From: Actinomycetes bacterium
Lineage (GTDB): Bacteria; Actinomycetota; Acidimicrobiia; Acidimicrobiales; Acidimicrobiaceae
DNA length: 64,000 nt
Assembly (NCBI GenBank): GCA_021841935.1
Contig: JAKCDL010000004.1
Span: forward strand, 1 to 64,000
Direction: 5' to 3'
Translations under genes and position numbers: made by a program
The notes under the pieces: generated by a model
The model's input: only the letters and a program-made list of their open reading frames with translations
Database searches by the model: none
What the model was told of the DNA's origin: nothing
Shown: positions 37,953-47,662 of the stretch, piece after piece
Layout of the letters: every line of letters starts with the position of its first letter
Numbering within the stretch: position 1 is the first letter of the stretch

Positions 37953-39071
37953 TTACTGCTCCAAAACTACGAAAGATCCACTCACGCCAAAATCGCTGAT
38001 CGACGATCCACTCTTCATTACTGCATAGGGACCAACGACAGCACCTTCGCCAACCTTACAACGGTCAAGCTCAGACCTTATAACCTTTGCCCTGTCTCCG
38101 ATTATCGAATTCGCTATTCGAACGTCAGGTCCAATCTCCACTCCATCTCCAACGATGGTTCGTCCGATCAAAGAGGTTCCCGGCCAGAGTGTCGTATCTT
38201 GTCCAATCTCGACAGTCGAATCGATATAGATCGAGGATGGGTTTACAAGGTTGACACCCTTCATCATAAAAGATGCATTGATCCTCTCGCGCATAACCAC
38301 CTCTGCTTGAGCGAGTTGCGCGCGGTCATTTACACCTCCAGCCTCTGAGTAGTCGAGGATCTCAAAGCCGCTGACCTTGTATCCGCTCGAGGCAAGAACT
38401 TCAACTACGTCGGTAAAGTAGTACTCACCTTGGGAGTTAAGTGGCTGCAATCTACGTAGCGATGGGAGCAGAACGTCCAAATTAGCGACGTAAAATGACG
38501 AGTTGATGCGCCGCTCTCTCTTCTCAGCTTCAGCGGCGTCCTTTTCCTCAACTATCTTCTTGATGTTGTTGTTCTTGTCGAAGATGAGCCGACCATATCC
38601 CGTCGGGTCCTCCAACTCTCCAAATGCTACCGTCAGGGCCCTGCGATCTTCCTCGTGCTCCTCGAGCATCTTCGATATCGTCTCGCCACGAATAAGTGGC
38701 GAATCGCCTGGCATGATTACAACCGATGGCTGTGGACCATGAAATGTTAAAGGATCTGGAAGGGCCGTCATGGCTACGAGCACTGCATCACCGGTGCCTC
38801 TTTGGCTCTGCTGAGTTACAAAGTTGATGCGCATCTTTGCCGGTGCAAGCCGGGTTACCTGTTCTTGAACTACGTCAGCCTTATGACCAACGACAATCAC
38901 AACGTCAAGAACGTCAGCTTCGGCTAAAGCTTCAAGAATATGGACGATCATCGGCTTTCCGCAGATTCGAATCAACGGCTTTGGCCTCGAGGATTTCATC
39001 CTCGACCCGATGCCCGCCGCCATCACTACGGCGTATCGCTGTCTCTCTGTTACAGCTTCTTGCGAATTCAA
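37953..39071 (-). CDS. glmU: GlmU-like N-acetylglucosamine-1-phosphate uridyltransferase with truncated acetyltransferase domain
   Basis: 372 aa instead of about 450-480. The uridyltransferase domain is complete: VVMAAGIGSRMKSSRPKPLIRICGKPM, QRGTGDAVLVAM, MPGDSPLIRG, YGRLIFDKNNNIKKIVEEKDA, NSSFYVANLDVL and NSQGEYYFTDVVEVL. The left-handed beta-helix starts (IGPDVRIANSIIGDRAKV) but ends at GVSGSFVVLEQ, before the region that holds the catalytic Lys, His and Tyr residues of acetyl transfer in E. coli GlmU. prs starts immediately after, so this is not a sequencing-gap effect. The start is a TTG behind GGGAGG; GTG at 39083 is the alternative. Confidence 0.85.
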   Translation of the reverse strand: MNSQEAVTERQRYAVVMAAGIGSRMKSSRPKPLIRICGKPMIVHILEALAEADVLDVVIVVGHKADVVQEQVTRLAPAKMRINFVTQQSQRGTGDAVLVAMTALPDPLTFHGPQPSVVIMPGDSPLIRGETISKMLEEHEEDRRALTVAFGELEDPTGYGRLIFDKNNNIKKIVEEKDAAEAEKRERRINSSFYVANLDVLLPSLRRLQPLNSQGEYYFTDVVEVLASSGYKVSGFEILDYSEAGGVNDRAQLAQAEVVMRERINASFMMKGVNLVNPSSIYIDSTVEIGQDTTLWPGTSLIGRTIVGDGVEIGPDVRIANSIIGDRAKVIRSELDRCKVGEGAVVGPYAVMKSGSSISDFGVSGSFVVLEQ

Positions 39072-39284
39072 AACGCCTCCCACGGAAGTCCAACGCTAAC
39101 CACAAACGCTACCCTATCGTAGATGAGTCAGAGGTTGATAGTCACGTGAAATCTATAACCCAACCGAGTACAAAATCTTAAGATTCACTCCAACCAAAGG
39201 ATCAAGGTTAGATCATCCAACGCACAGAAAAGTTTGCGTCGCCCCGAAACATCGACAAAAGGAGCTGCTAGGTGAAGTAGGGAG

Positions 39285-40838
39285 TTACCGAACCTGGTTA
39301 GGTGCAACCGATACTGACGAGACACTTTGTGGCGACGAGCTCAATTGGATAATGTTGTGGTTCGTCGTAACATCTGGCACGTGCCCCCAGTCCACATGGG
39401 AATTTGTCAATAGGTCACCGGTTACCTTTAGAAATTGGATCTTTGTTGGCACCAAGATCGAAAGGTGAATCGGTGGCGATCCGGGCGGACGGTCATCGAT
39501 GACAACTATGGAGTAACTACCGTCTTTTTCACCGGCCAATGCCTCTACTCCAGCTGGTAGACCGGTCACCTGATGAAGCTGCGTGCCAACCTGGAAAAAC
39601 TTTGAGTAATTTCCAAGGACGTAGTACCTTTTGGTCAGATAGAGGTTTTGATTTCCATTCGATTGATAATTCGAGTCGTAGTAGATGAGCCCGTCATTGC
39701 GTCCCAACAAATTTGCTTGATATGGGCACTGAGGGTCTAGAGTAGGCTCGCATCCGAGGTTTGGCGAGATTGCTGTCCACCATTGAAAGGCGCTATCGCG
39801 GCCATAAAAAAAGTCGTTGAATATCGTTTTGGCCAACCACATACCCTGTACCATTGTCGGATCGTATTGATAGCCAAACCTAGATCCATTGAAACAGCAG
39901 ATCTCAGTCATCCACGAGTGCAGTTTCAGATCTTTGAAGGTCTCAGCCATCGCCTCTAGGGTCCTGGGGTTCGGATAGTCATAAGTGTGGTGAGCGTAGA
40001 ATGCGATATAGCTCTTAGCGTGGTCACGGTTTATCCAGAGGTTTATCTCGGGGAGTAGTTGTGGTGCCACCTGCGACGTTTCATCAGCAATTATCTTAAC
40101 CCATGGAGCCCTTAGCGCCAGAGCACGACCAAGGGCAGATACCAATCGAGCTCGCAGAAACACCGGAACTCGCATTCCTTCCTGCTTGCAGGGTGCCATT
40201 GACGAATCAGGTTCATTCATCGGCGAGAGATAATTTACAGTTATACCGAGGTTATTTTTCATACCCACTACGACGTTGACCAAGTAGTTAACGTAAGAAG
40301 TGATCTGAGATGGAAGTAGGTGCCCCGCGCAACTGAGGTGGTTAGAGGTAAAAGGTGGAGGAGCAGAGTTTACAAAGGCAATCAGATCCGTGACCTTGTA
40401 CCGCTCTGCCAATTTGGCAAAGTAAATTCCCGCTGGATCAGCGTTGAAGTTATATGCACCATTTGATTGGAGAAATGAAGGCGGGCGCTTCCAGGGGGTA
40501 CTTACACCTACACCGCCCCCGCCAATGTTGTAGCGAAATTGGCTCAACGCCAATCCATTTTTAGAAAAAAGAAGTGAGCCGACCCGCTCCTTCACGGTGT
40601 TGGACATTGAGTAGATAGGCCCCGACCACCATGCACCCGAAGCCCCAAAACCGTCGACACTCTGCATTGGATTTGGCGATATGACGGCATTTACGATCGG
40701 TACTTGCGATCTATTGACCTGAGCTACTCTTGCAATCGCAAGTAGCCCCACTAGCACTAATGACGCTATAAGTACGACGAGAAGGGGCCTAGAAAACTCC
40801 CCTTCTCGCCCCTCAACCTTGCGCCAACTTCTTTTCAA
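39285..40838 (-). CDS. Membrane-anchored glycoside hydrolase, GH30-like
   Basis: 517 aa. A basic N-terminus plus one helix (PLLVVLIASLVLVGLLAIA) gives a signal anchor. The body is a (beta/alpha)8 GH30-type enzyme: DGFGASGAWWSGPIY, SQFRYNIGGGGVG, FVNSAPPPF, LSPMNEPD with the acid/base Glu near 215, AHHTYDY, and the nucleophile Glu in WMTEICC near 308, then a beta-sandwich tail. GH30 members cleave beta-1,6-glucan/galactan, glucosylceramide or glucuronoxylan; the exact linkage is not clear. The start is a TTG. Likely faces the outside and acts on extracellular polysaccharide. Confidence 0.8.
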   Translation of the reverse strand: MKRSWRKVEGREGEFSRPLLVVLIASLVLVGLLAIARVAQVNRSQVPIVNAVISPNPMQSVDGFGASGAWWSGPIYSMSNTVKERVGSLLFSKNGLALSQFRYNIGGGGVGVSTPWKRPPSFLQSNGAYNFNADPAGIYFAKLAERYKVTDLIAFVNSAPPPFTSNHLSCAGHLLPSQITSYVNYLVNVVVGMKNNLGITVNYLSPMNEPDSSMAPCKQEGMRVPVFLRARLVSALGRALALRAPWVKIIADETSQVAPQLLPEINLWINRDHAKSYIAFYAHHTYDYPNPRTLEAMAETFKDLKLHSWMTEICCFNGSRFGYQYDPTMVQGMWLAKTIFNDFFYGRDSAFQWWTAISPNLGCEPTLDPQCPYQANLLGRNDGLIYYDSNYQSNGNQNLYLTKRYYVLGNYSKFFQVGTQLHQVTGLPAGVEALAGEKDGSYSIVVIDDRPPGSPPIHLSILVPTKIQFLKVTGDLLTNSHVDWGHVPDVTTNHNIIQLSSSPQSVSSVSVAPNQVR

Positions 40839-41154
40839 CCCTTTACACCTCGAAACTAAAGGTTAATGACACCCTAGAGGAAACGGCAAAAATCGACCTT
40901 GAAGTGGTCGGGGATGATACCAAAGGCTAACTAAAACCATATCTAGGAGTATTATCCATTCGCCATAGCGGCGAGGCCACGCTTTGGTAACGGCCAAGCA
41001 CTTTGGATAACTAAATGGCACAAACACTAAACCATTTCATGGACAGCCACCCCACCAAGGGTACAGAAGTAATTCCCTTCAAACTCAATGCCTCAGGCAT
41101 GGGAACCCTTGGATGTGTTGATTTAGGCCTAAAAGTCGAAGAGGTTTGCTTCTA
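40839..41154. other. Intergenic stretch between GH30-like gene and M20 peptidase
   Basis: About 315 bases. They hold the upstream region of the GH30-like gene and most of a small plus-strand open frame described separately. No other hairpin or motif stood out. Confidence 0.35.
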
Positions 41155-41158
41155 CTAA
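41015..41158 (+). CDS. Possible 47-aa small protein (uncertain)
   Basis: ATG-to-TAA frame of 47 codons, convergent with and overlapping the end of the peptidase gene by 4 bases. Residues such as PTKGTEVIPFKLNASGMGTLG look protein-like but match nothing I know. No clear ribosome site. It could be a chance frame. Confidence 0.15.
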   Translation: MAQTLNHFMDSHPTKGTEVIPFKLNASGMGTLGCVDLGLKVEEVCFY

Positions 41159-42579
41159 AAGGGGGAGGAAGCCAAAATGGTTGCAATGGCCTTAGTTAGT
41201 GAAATAGCTGCTTCGATAGAGATCCACTCATTAGGTCCATGTGCATTTGAAGCTGGCGTCAATACACCCGTCGCAAGGATGGAGGCTCTAGGTATGAGTT
41301 CATTTAGCATTGCGAGAAAGGGGATGGTGCCGCCCTCGCCACATGCACCTGAAGGCTTACCGAAGGTCGCTTGACTCACTTGATCAAGTACATCGATCAA
41401 CTTCGACGGAAGCGGACGTTCAAACCATCCAGATGCGGGATCATCAGGAGTTACCGTTACTCGTGCGCCGTAGGGTGGATCCTGCGAAAGAGTCTTGACG
41501 ATTGCATCACAGGCAACCTGGCCATCGACCATCGGTGGAATTCTAAACGATAGCTTGGCGGTTGTTCGACTTCTTAAGACGTTTCCGGCATTTGCGACGG
41601 AAGGGACGTTGTCGATTCCGACAAAGGCCATCGACGGGCGCCAACTTTGATCGAGGAGCCTCTCGCTTGCGTCTCCTGGAAGCTTCAATCCTTCAACCAA
41701 AGGGAAGAGGCGACCAAGTGGATCGTTCGCTTCTACGGCATTACTTCGAGCAGCGTCAACAACTTCACTTGGGATCGCACAGTAGAGCTCGGGTAATACC
41801 ATCGCACCAGTGGATGAATCTTCTACGCGCTCTATGAGCCTTCGAAGGATACGAAATGAAGATGGGACCACTCCGCCAGCACTACCTGAGTGGACGCCGT
41901 GCTCTAGAACTGAAACATCCACGGTCATCGTTATGTTGCCACGAAGTGAAGTTGTTCGCCAGAGACGTTCATTGTCGAATCCTCCAGAGTCAAGGCAGAT
42001 CACTAACTCAACGTCATCAAGTTCATCTCCGAGGGCCTCAATATGCGCAGGCAGGTCGATGGAGCCGCTCTCTTCACTCGCCTCAATCAAGACCTTGATG
42101 GGAGGGTGCTCGACTCCACTTCTCTGCAGGTTGGCAATTGCAATACCCGCTGCAACGATTGAGTAGCCATCATCGACAACCCCACGACCATAGAGACGGT
42201 CTCCATCGTAACGAGGTTCAAATGGATCACTTCCGTCTTGCCATGGTGCGGTCGCTGGTTGCTTATCTATATGGCCATAGATCAGCACGGTCTTTTCACC
42301 GCTGAAGGACGACGTAGCATCTATGTCGATGATTAATAGGGGCGAGAGGCCTTCGATTCGACGAATCGACTTAGTCATACCCTTTAGCGATAACGAATCG
42401 ATAAATTCACTAGCAAGGGACATAGCCCTCTCAATTTCGCCGTTTTTCTCCCAGTCCTTGTCATAGGCGCTAGAGATCGCACGCAATTTGATGTAGTCCT
42501 CTAGGTATCGAAGGCCTATCGAACGAAAGTCACCTTCAATCGAGTTAGAAATGGAATCAAGAATCTCTAGAGAATTCAA
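41155..42579 (-). CDS. M20 family metallopeptidase (dipeptidase/acylase)
   Basis: 474 aa cytoplasmic dizinc peptidase of the M20/ArgE-DapE-CPG2 group. Seen: LIYGHIDKQPAT with the first His/Asp ligands, DRLYGRGVVDDGYS, the catalytic Glu pair in IEASEESGSID, VICLDSGGFDN, a dimerisation domain (about 205-345), and the last His ligand around ASNAHGPNEWI. Closest to actinobacterial M20/M25/M40 dipeptidases; the substrate is unknown. Confidence 0.83.
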   Translation of the reverse strand: MNSLEILDSISNSIEGDFRSIGLRYLEDYIKLRAISSAYDKDWEKNGEIERAMSLASEFIDSLSLKGMTKSIRRIEGLSPLLIIDIDATSSFSGEKTVLIYGHIDKQPATAPWQDGSDPFEPRYDGDRLYGRGVVDDGYSIVAAGIAIANLQRSGVEHPPIKVLIEASEESGSIDLPAHIEALGDELDDVELVICLDSGGFDNERLWRTTSLRGNITMTVDVSVLEHGVHSGSAGGVVPSSFRILRRLIERVEDSSTGAMVLPELYCAIPSEVVDAARSNAVEANDPLGRLFPLVEGLKLPGDASERLLDQSWRPSMAFVGIDNVPSVANAGNVLRSRTTAKLSFRIPPMVDGQVACDAIVKTLSQDPPYGARVTVTPDDPASGWFERPLPSKLIDVLDQVSQATFGKPSGACGEGGTIPFLAMLNELIPRASILATGVLTPASNAHGPNEWISIEAAISLTKAIATILASSPF

Positions 42580-42623
42580 CTCTCAAACGCCCCTTTTGAT
42601 TTGAATCGTCAACTTCGGTCAGA

Positions 42624-44267
42624 CTACACGTGATGGACGTGGAGCTTATCTTCGCTATAGAGATTCCTGAGTACCTTTTTATCAAATTTACCTACGGAGG
42701 TCTTAGGAATCTCTTCAACAAAGGACCATCGCTCCGGCAACCACCACTTTGCTACTTGTGAGAGGATGAAGTTCGAGAGGTCCGCAGCACTCACATTTGA
42801 ACCTTGCTTGAGAACGACGCACGCAAGGGGTCTCTCATCCCACTTATCATCCGGAACGCCTACCACAGCAGCTTCAAATACGTCAGGGTGCGCCATGATC
42901 GCATTCTCTAATTCGACAGACGAGATCCACTCTCCACCGGATTTGATGACGTCTTTTGTCCTGTCCGTTATTCTTAGGTAGCCCTCTGGATCTAGAGTTC
43001 CCATATCGCCAGTTCTCAACCACTTACCGTCGAACGCCCCTGGATTTACACCCTTGAAGTAGGAGTTAGTTATCCATGGACCCGAGACCTGAATCTCACC
43101 CATCGACTCTCCGTCATTTGGAAGCTTTTGCCCCTCAGCGTCTACGATACGAATCTCAACACCAGCGACTGGCCTCCCAGCCGTCATCAAGTACTTGATT
43201 CGATCTTCTTCCGCGACATTATCGGGTGGAATTGCAAGGGTACAGAGCGGGGAGGTCTCAGTCATCCCCCACCCTTGCAGAAGGGTTAATCCATATCGAT
43301 CCCTGTAAGCCTCGATCAGTGCACGCGGCACTGCAGATCCTCCAGCTGAGATGATCCGAAGAGATGAAAGGTCAGTTGGATTCGCCTCGGTGTAGTGAAG
43401 TAAGTCGTTCCATATCACCGGGACTCCCGATGCGATTGTCGGCCTTAGCTCAGTGATCATAGCCGCAAGTGGAGCCGCTTGGAGAAAGCGGCCTGGCATA
43501 ATCATGTCACTTCCAACGAACCAGCCCGCATATGGAATGCCCCAGGCATTCGCATGGAACATCGGAACTATAACTAGAGCTCGGTCGGCAGAGTTCAAAC
43601 CCAACGAAGCAGAGGAGGATGCCGCTAGAGAATGAAGATACGTTGAGCGATGAGAGTATACGACTCCCTTTGGATTTCCGGTTGTACCGCTGGTGTAGCA
43701 CATTGCAGCAGCGTCATTTTCATCTTCAACCTCGACATATTCAAAGTCTTCACTGAATTTGGATATGTAGCTGTCATATTCAATGAAGGTGACCGATGAG
43801 TTATTTTCAGTTCTAAAACCTTCAACCAATGCCTCGTCGTATGAGCCGACCACCAATATGGTCTCTACACTCTCACGACCTATGAGGCACTTCAAAAGAA
43901 GAGGAAGAACGATATTGTCCGCAATTATGACCTTGTCCGAAGCGTCATCGATGATGAACTGCAGCTGATCAGCGAATAGTCGCACATTCAATGTATGCAA
44001 TACCGCACCCATGGAAGGAATAGCCAGATAAGCCTCTAGGTGCTGGTTGTGATTAAAGCAGAAGGTGGCTACGCGATCGTGGTGCTTGACCCCAAGTGCA
44101 ACCAGTCCATTTGCTAATTGCCTTGCCCGCTTGGCAACCTCGCCGTAGCTCAAAACATGGGTACCTTCACTTGTGTAGGTGAAGATCTTTGAGTCGGGAA
44201 AGAGTAATTCACCGTGGCTAAATATCTCTGACACTGAAAGCGCCACTCTTGACATCGTTGACTTCAC
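42624..44267 (-). CDS. Fatty acid-CoA ligase (AMP-binding, FadD-like)
   Basis: 547 aa ANL-superfamily enzyme activating a fatty or other carboxylic acid to acyl-AMP and then acyl-CoA. Seen: the P-loop YTSGTTGNPKGVVYSH near 190, FHANAWGIPY, LLQGWGMTETSPL near 345, WLRTGDMGTLDPEGYLRITDR near 430, and a C-terminal core K in KTSVGKFDKKVLR. Sequence style resembles medium/long-chain FadD. The start may be ATG 44267 or the in-frame ATG 44255 (MSRVAL). Divergent from thiO. Confidence 0.87.
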   Translation of the reverse strand: MKSTMSRVALSVSEIFSHGELLFPDSKIFTYTSEGTHVLSYGEVAKRARQLANGLVALGVKHHDRVATFCFNHNQHLEAYLAIPSMGAVLHTLNVRLFADQLQFIIDDASDKVIIADNIVLPLLLKCLIGRESVETILVVGSYDEALVEGFRTENNSSVTFIEYDSYISKFSEDFEYVEVEDENDAAAMCYTSGTTGNPKGVVYSHRSTYLHSLAASSSASLGLNSADRALVIVPMFHANAWGIPYAGWFVGSDMIMPGRFLQAAPLAAMITELRPTIASGVPVIWNDLLHYTEANPTDLSSLRIISAGGSAVPRALIEAYRDRYGLTLLQGWGMTETSPLCTLAIPPDNVAEEDRIKYLMTAGRPVAGVEIRIVDAEGQKLPNDGESMGEIQVSGPWITNSYFKGVNPGAFDGKWLRTGDMGTLDPEGYLRITDRTKDVIKSGGEWISSVELENAIMAHPDVFEAAVVGVPDDKWDERPLACVVLKQGSNVSAADLSNFILSQVAKWWLPERWSFVEEIPKTSVGKFDKKVLRNLYSEDKLHVHHV

Positions 44268-44465
44268 TTTGACGCCACCTACCTTCTACAACCTTGATGA
44301 ACTAGTCATATCTATACATTTTCAAAGGTATCGCAATATCACCACTTAATCACGTTAGAAGCTATAGTGCGAAGTCGAAACCTTCGACAAAGACTGCGAC
44401 CAAGTGACGATCTCCCCTATCGGCGACCCCCCGAAGAGGGATTATAGGAGGCTAGGATCGAATAA
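44268..44465. other. Divergent intergenic region before thiO
   Basis: About 200 bases. I searched for a TPP riboswitch because a thi operon follows; the conserved CUGAGA and CCUGAUCUGG-type elements are absent. Ribosome site AGGAGG (about 44446-44451) lies rather far (14 bases) from the ATG, and AGGA at 44454-44457 is closer. Confidence 0.4.
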
Positions 44466-45629
44466 ATGGAGCGAAAAAAGAGCGTAGCTATAGTTGGCGG
44501 AGGCATAACAGGTGTTGCAATCGCATATCACCTAGCCAAATTAGACCGCTTCGAAATCACTGTTATCGATGATCCAATTGGAAGACGTGCGACGGGCGTA
44601 GCAGCCGGCATGCTAGCGCCTGTAACCGAGGTCAACTTCGGTGAAGAGCACCTTGCCTCATTCATGCTTTCTTCTGCCGACTACTTCAAATCTGTAGCGA
44701 CCACCTTCAACGATCAGTACAAGTTAGATATTGGCTACCGAAATACGGGAACCATAACAGTTTCGCTAACAGACAAGGATCGAAAGGACCTAGAGCGATA
44801 CTTAGCTCTATATCGACGCCTCGGACTAAGCGCGGTTGAGAGTGAGGGTTCGGAGTTGAGACTCTTAGAACCCCTTCTTTCTCCGCAGGTAAACTATGGA
44901 ATCTCTACCGAGATCGATCAGCAGGTCGATAATCGAGCTCTATACGATGCTCTAAAGCGAGTTAATAACCGTCTAGGAGTCAATACAGTCGGCCACAAAG
45001 TCGTCAAGGTCGAGCGTGATCGAATGGGAGATTATCGAATCTTCAACGACTCTGGCTCGAACTCTCTCTTCAACCTTGTGATAGTTGCCAGCGGCACAAG
45101 TTCGAACTCCATCGAGGGCGACCTAAAGGAGATTTCGAACTTTATTCGGCCAGTAAAGGGGCAAATCATCAGAGCGCGCCACAGCATAGATACCAAGGCC
45201 CCAGGAAAGATCATTCGCTACAGCGTCGACTCTCGCCCCGGTTACATAGTCACTAGAAGTAACGGTGAAGTTGTCATCGGCGCAACATCTGAAGAGGTCG
45301 GCTTTGATGATCGACTCAAAGCTAGAAGCACCTATGAACTACTCCACGACGCGATAAGGGTTCTTCCGATCGTAGGCGAATATTCGATTGAAGAAATCAA
45401 TGTTGGATTTCGCCCCGCTTCAGACGACAATCTTCCAATCATCGGTGCGTTAAAGGAAAATCTATGGGTCGCGTTGGGCTCATATCGCCATGGAATTCTC
45501 TTGTCGATGTACATCGGCAAGATGGTCTCAGAGGCTATTTCCGCTGAAGAGACAACCTTGGCCGGCTATGAATTCTTTTCGCCATCTCGATTCGTAGGCG
45601 ACCTTCAAGTGACAACTCCGCAGGCTTAG
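44466..45629 (+). CDS. thiO: Glycine oxidase ThiO
   Basis: 387 aa FAD-dependent amine oxidase (DAO family). The N-terminal dinucleotide motif is VAIVGGGITGVAIAYHLAK; GRRATGVAAGMLAPVTEV and the C-terminal GFRPASDDNLPIIGAL with ALGSYRHGILLS match ThiO. It oxidises glycine to dehydroglycine, which ThiG uses to make the thiazole of thiamine. First gene of thiO-thiS-thiG-thiD. A pure D-amino-acid oxidase is possible in isolation, but the context settles it. Confidence 0.9.
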   Translation: MERKKSVAIVGGGITGVAIAYHLAKLDRFEITVIDDPIGRRATGVAAGMLAPVTEVNFGEEHLASFMLSSADYFKSVATTFNDQYKLDIGYRNTGTITVSLTDKDRKDLERYLALYRRLGLSAVESEGSELRLLEPLLSPQVNYGISTEIDQQVDNRALYDALKRVNNRLGVNTVGHKVVKVERDRMGDYRIFNDSGSNSLFNLVIVASGTSSNSIEGDLKEISNFIRPVKGQIIRARHSIDTKAPGKIIRYSVDSRPGYIVTRSNGEVVIGATSEEVGFDDRLKARSTYELLHDAIRVLPIVGEYSIEEINVGFRPASDDNLPIIGALKENLWVALGSYRHGILLSMYIGKMVSEAISAEETTLAGYEFFSPSRFVGDLQVTTPQA

Positions 45630-45658
45630 GCTGTGAGTCTCCCGCAAAAGGAATCAAC

Positions 45659-45859
45659 GTGCAAATAGTTCTGAACGGTAGGGTAACTTCTGTAGACGAG
45701 AGCATCACCCTCGGGGGCCTAATTGACACCTTCACCTCGGATCGTCGCGGTATAGCAGTAGCCCTAAATGGCGAAGTAATCACGCGATCGAGTTGGGATA
45801 ATCACCAAATAAAAGACGATGACGCCGTAGAGGTACTTTCGATAGCAGCCGGTGGCTGA
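45659..45859 (+). CDS. thiS: Sulfur carrier protein ThiS
   Basis: 66 aa ubiquitin-like protein, starts with GTG behind AAAGGA, and ends exactly with the required AAGG, the Gly-Gly tail that is adenylated and thiocarboxylated to donate sulfur for thiazole formation. N-terminal MQIVLNGR and ALNGEVITRSSW are typical. 29 bases after thiO. Confidence 0.92.
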   Translation: MQIVLNGRVTSVDESITLGGLIDTFTSDRRGIAVALNGEVITRSSWDNHQIKDDDAVEVLSIAAGG

Positions 45860-45953
45860 ATGTGTTCGTTAGGGGTTTGCTAAAAAAATCGCCAAGGGGC
45901 GTATTTTCGAAGTCGCCAAAGATGAAATTTGAATAGACGAGAGGAAGAGCCGC

Positions 45954-46736
45954 ATGGACGAAGAGGCAAAGCAGGTACTGACCGTTGGGAGCCACACCTT
46001 TTCATCACGGTTGATATTTGGAAGCGGCGGCATGCGCTCTATAGCAGCGCTTCGTTCAGCTTTGACAGAGACGCAGAGCGAACTTACAACAGTTGCCATG
46101 CGTCGCTTCGACCCCTCAGCTTCAGGGCGTCTATTTGAGGTTCTAAGAGAATTCAAGCAGACGATTCTCCCAAATACCGCTGGTTGCTACAGTGCAACAG
46201 AAGCCGTTCTAACAGCTGAGTTAGCTAGAGAGGCACTTGAAACTAACCTAATCAAGGTTGAAGTAATCAACGACGATACGACCCTACTTCCCGATCCTAT
46301 CGAGACCCTCAAAGCCACCGAAGTCCTCTCGAGCAAGGGATTCGAGGTTATGGCTTACGTCTCAGATGACGTAGTCCTCGCTCGGCGAATCGAACAAGCT
46401 GGCGCTAAGGCCGTCATGCCACTTGGTGCACCGATCGGAAGTGGTCTGGGAATCTTAAACCCATTCAACATAGAGACCATAGTTAACTTTGCGACTGTGC
46501 CGATAATTCTCGATGCTGGCTTAGGGTGTGCATCTGACGCCTCTTTGGCTATGGAATTAGGGTGCGATGGGGTCTTGGCGGCCTCTGCGATTAATCGGGC
46601 GGAGAATCCAGCACTTATGGCAGGGGCATTTCGCCTTGCAGTTGTCGCTGGTCGCATGAGCCGTAATGCCGGTCGAATTCCTAAGTCAAACGAAGCCATA
46701 GCATCGACTACAGTTGCAGGCAGAGCGGATTTTTAA
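45954..46736 (+). CDS. thiG: Thiazole synthase ThiG
   Basis: 260 aa TIM-barrel enzyme that condenses DXP, dehydroglycine and ThiS-thiocarboxylate. Seen: SRLIFGSGGM, LPNTAGCYSATEAVLTAELAREAL, the Schiff-base Lys region LIKVEVINDDTTLLPD, AVMPLGAPIGSGLGI and PIILDAGLGCASDASLAMELGCDGVLAASAINRAENPALMA. Normal length. The adenylating enzyme ThiF and ThiC/ThiE are not in the window. Confidence 0.95.
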   Translation: MDEEAKQVLTVGSHTFSSRLIFGSGGMRSIAALRSALTETQSELTTVAMRRFDPSASGRLFEVLREFKQTILPNTAGCYSATEAVLTAELAREALETNLIKVEVINDDTTLLPDPIETLKATEVLSSKGFEVMAYVSDDVVLARRIEQAGAKAVMPLGAPIGSGLGILNPFNIETIVNFATVPIILDAGLGCASDASLAMELGCDGVLAASAINRAENPALMAGAFRLAVVAGRMSRNAGRIPKSNEAIASTTVAGRADF

Positions 46737-46843
46737 AGACAATCCTAAATAAAAGCCCTCGCTTGGCCACCGCCCGTGGTTACCGTGGTATTTTGACTTA
46801 GGTAATTTTGAATCCGAAACTAGCGTCGACAGGTGGATCAATC

Positions 46844-47662
46844 GTGCACTTTGGCTCAAAGACGCCCCCCGTGGCGCTGACGATCGCCGGCTCCGACTCT
46901 GGAGGCGGGGCAGGTATACAGGCAGACCTAAAAACCTTTGCATCGCTAGGGGTATACGGAACCTCGGTGATAACCGCCGTAACTGCACAAAACACTCGCG
47001 GAGTCGCACAGATCGAGATCATGTCACTCGAATCAGTACTAAGCCAGTTAGTAGCGGTAACAAATGACTTTCAAGTCCGAGCCACCAAGGTTGGAATGAT
47101 ATCCTCAGCTAGCCATATCCGCCTGGTTGCAGATGCAGCTGCCGATGGGACCCTACCGCGCCTAGTAGTCGATCCAGTTATGGTCGCCACTTCAGGAGAT
47201 CGACTAACGTCGGCAGAGCTACTCGAAACATATCGCAAGATCCTCATTCCACAAGCATTAGTTGTAACCCCAAATATCTTCGAAGCTCAAGAGCTCACCG
47301 AAATAAATATTGAGTCCGCAACCGATATGCCAAAGGCTGCTCGAATCCTGCATGGCTTTGGCGCAAAGTATGTCTACCTCAAGGGTGGTCACCTGGACTC
47401 CGAAGAGGCAATCGACCTCTTCTTCGACGGGTATACTGCGCAGTATCTTCGAGCTAAGCGAATCGACACGCAAAATACTCACGGCACTGGATGCACATTC
47501 TCGAGCGCGGTAGCAGCTTATATCGCGGTAGGCAAACGCGTCGATGAAGCCATCCAAGGGGCAAAGATGTACACGACCCGAGCCATCAGCGGAAGCGCCG
47601 GGTGGGCACTCGGTGGCGGACACGGTCCACTCGATCACTTTTCATGGGGTCACAGACAATAG
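46844..47662 (+). CDS. thiD: Hydroxymethylpyrimidine/phosphomethylpyrimidine kinase ThiD
   Basis: About 272 aa ribokinase-fold enzyme that phosphorylates HMP and HMP-P to HMP-PP. Seen: [68 protein letters not shown], and the anion-hole motif [19 protein letters not shown] choose the GTG at 46844 behind AGGTGG; the TTG at 46808 gives a 12-residue extension without support. Last gene of the thi operon. Confidence 0.93.
   Translation: MHFGSKTPPVALTIAGSDSGGGAGIQADLKTFASLGVYGTSVITAVTAQNTRGVAQIEIMSLESVLSQLVAVTNDFQVRATKVGMISSASHIRLVADAAADGTLPRLVVDPVMVATSGDRLTSAELLETYRKILIPQALVVTPNIFEAQELTEINIESATDMPKAARILHGFGAKYVYLKGGHLDSEEAIDLFFDGYTAQYLRAKRIDTQNTHGTGCTFSSAVAAYIAVGKRVDEAIQGAKMYTTRAISGSAGWALGGGHGPLDHFSWGHRQ

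Noticed and set aside
44268-44465. TPP riboswitch before thiO
   Set aside because: Expected from context, but the conserved thi-box elements are not present.
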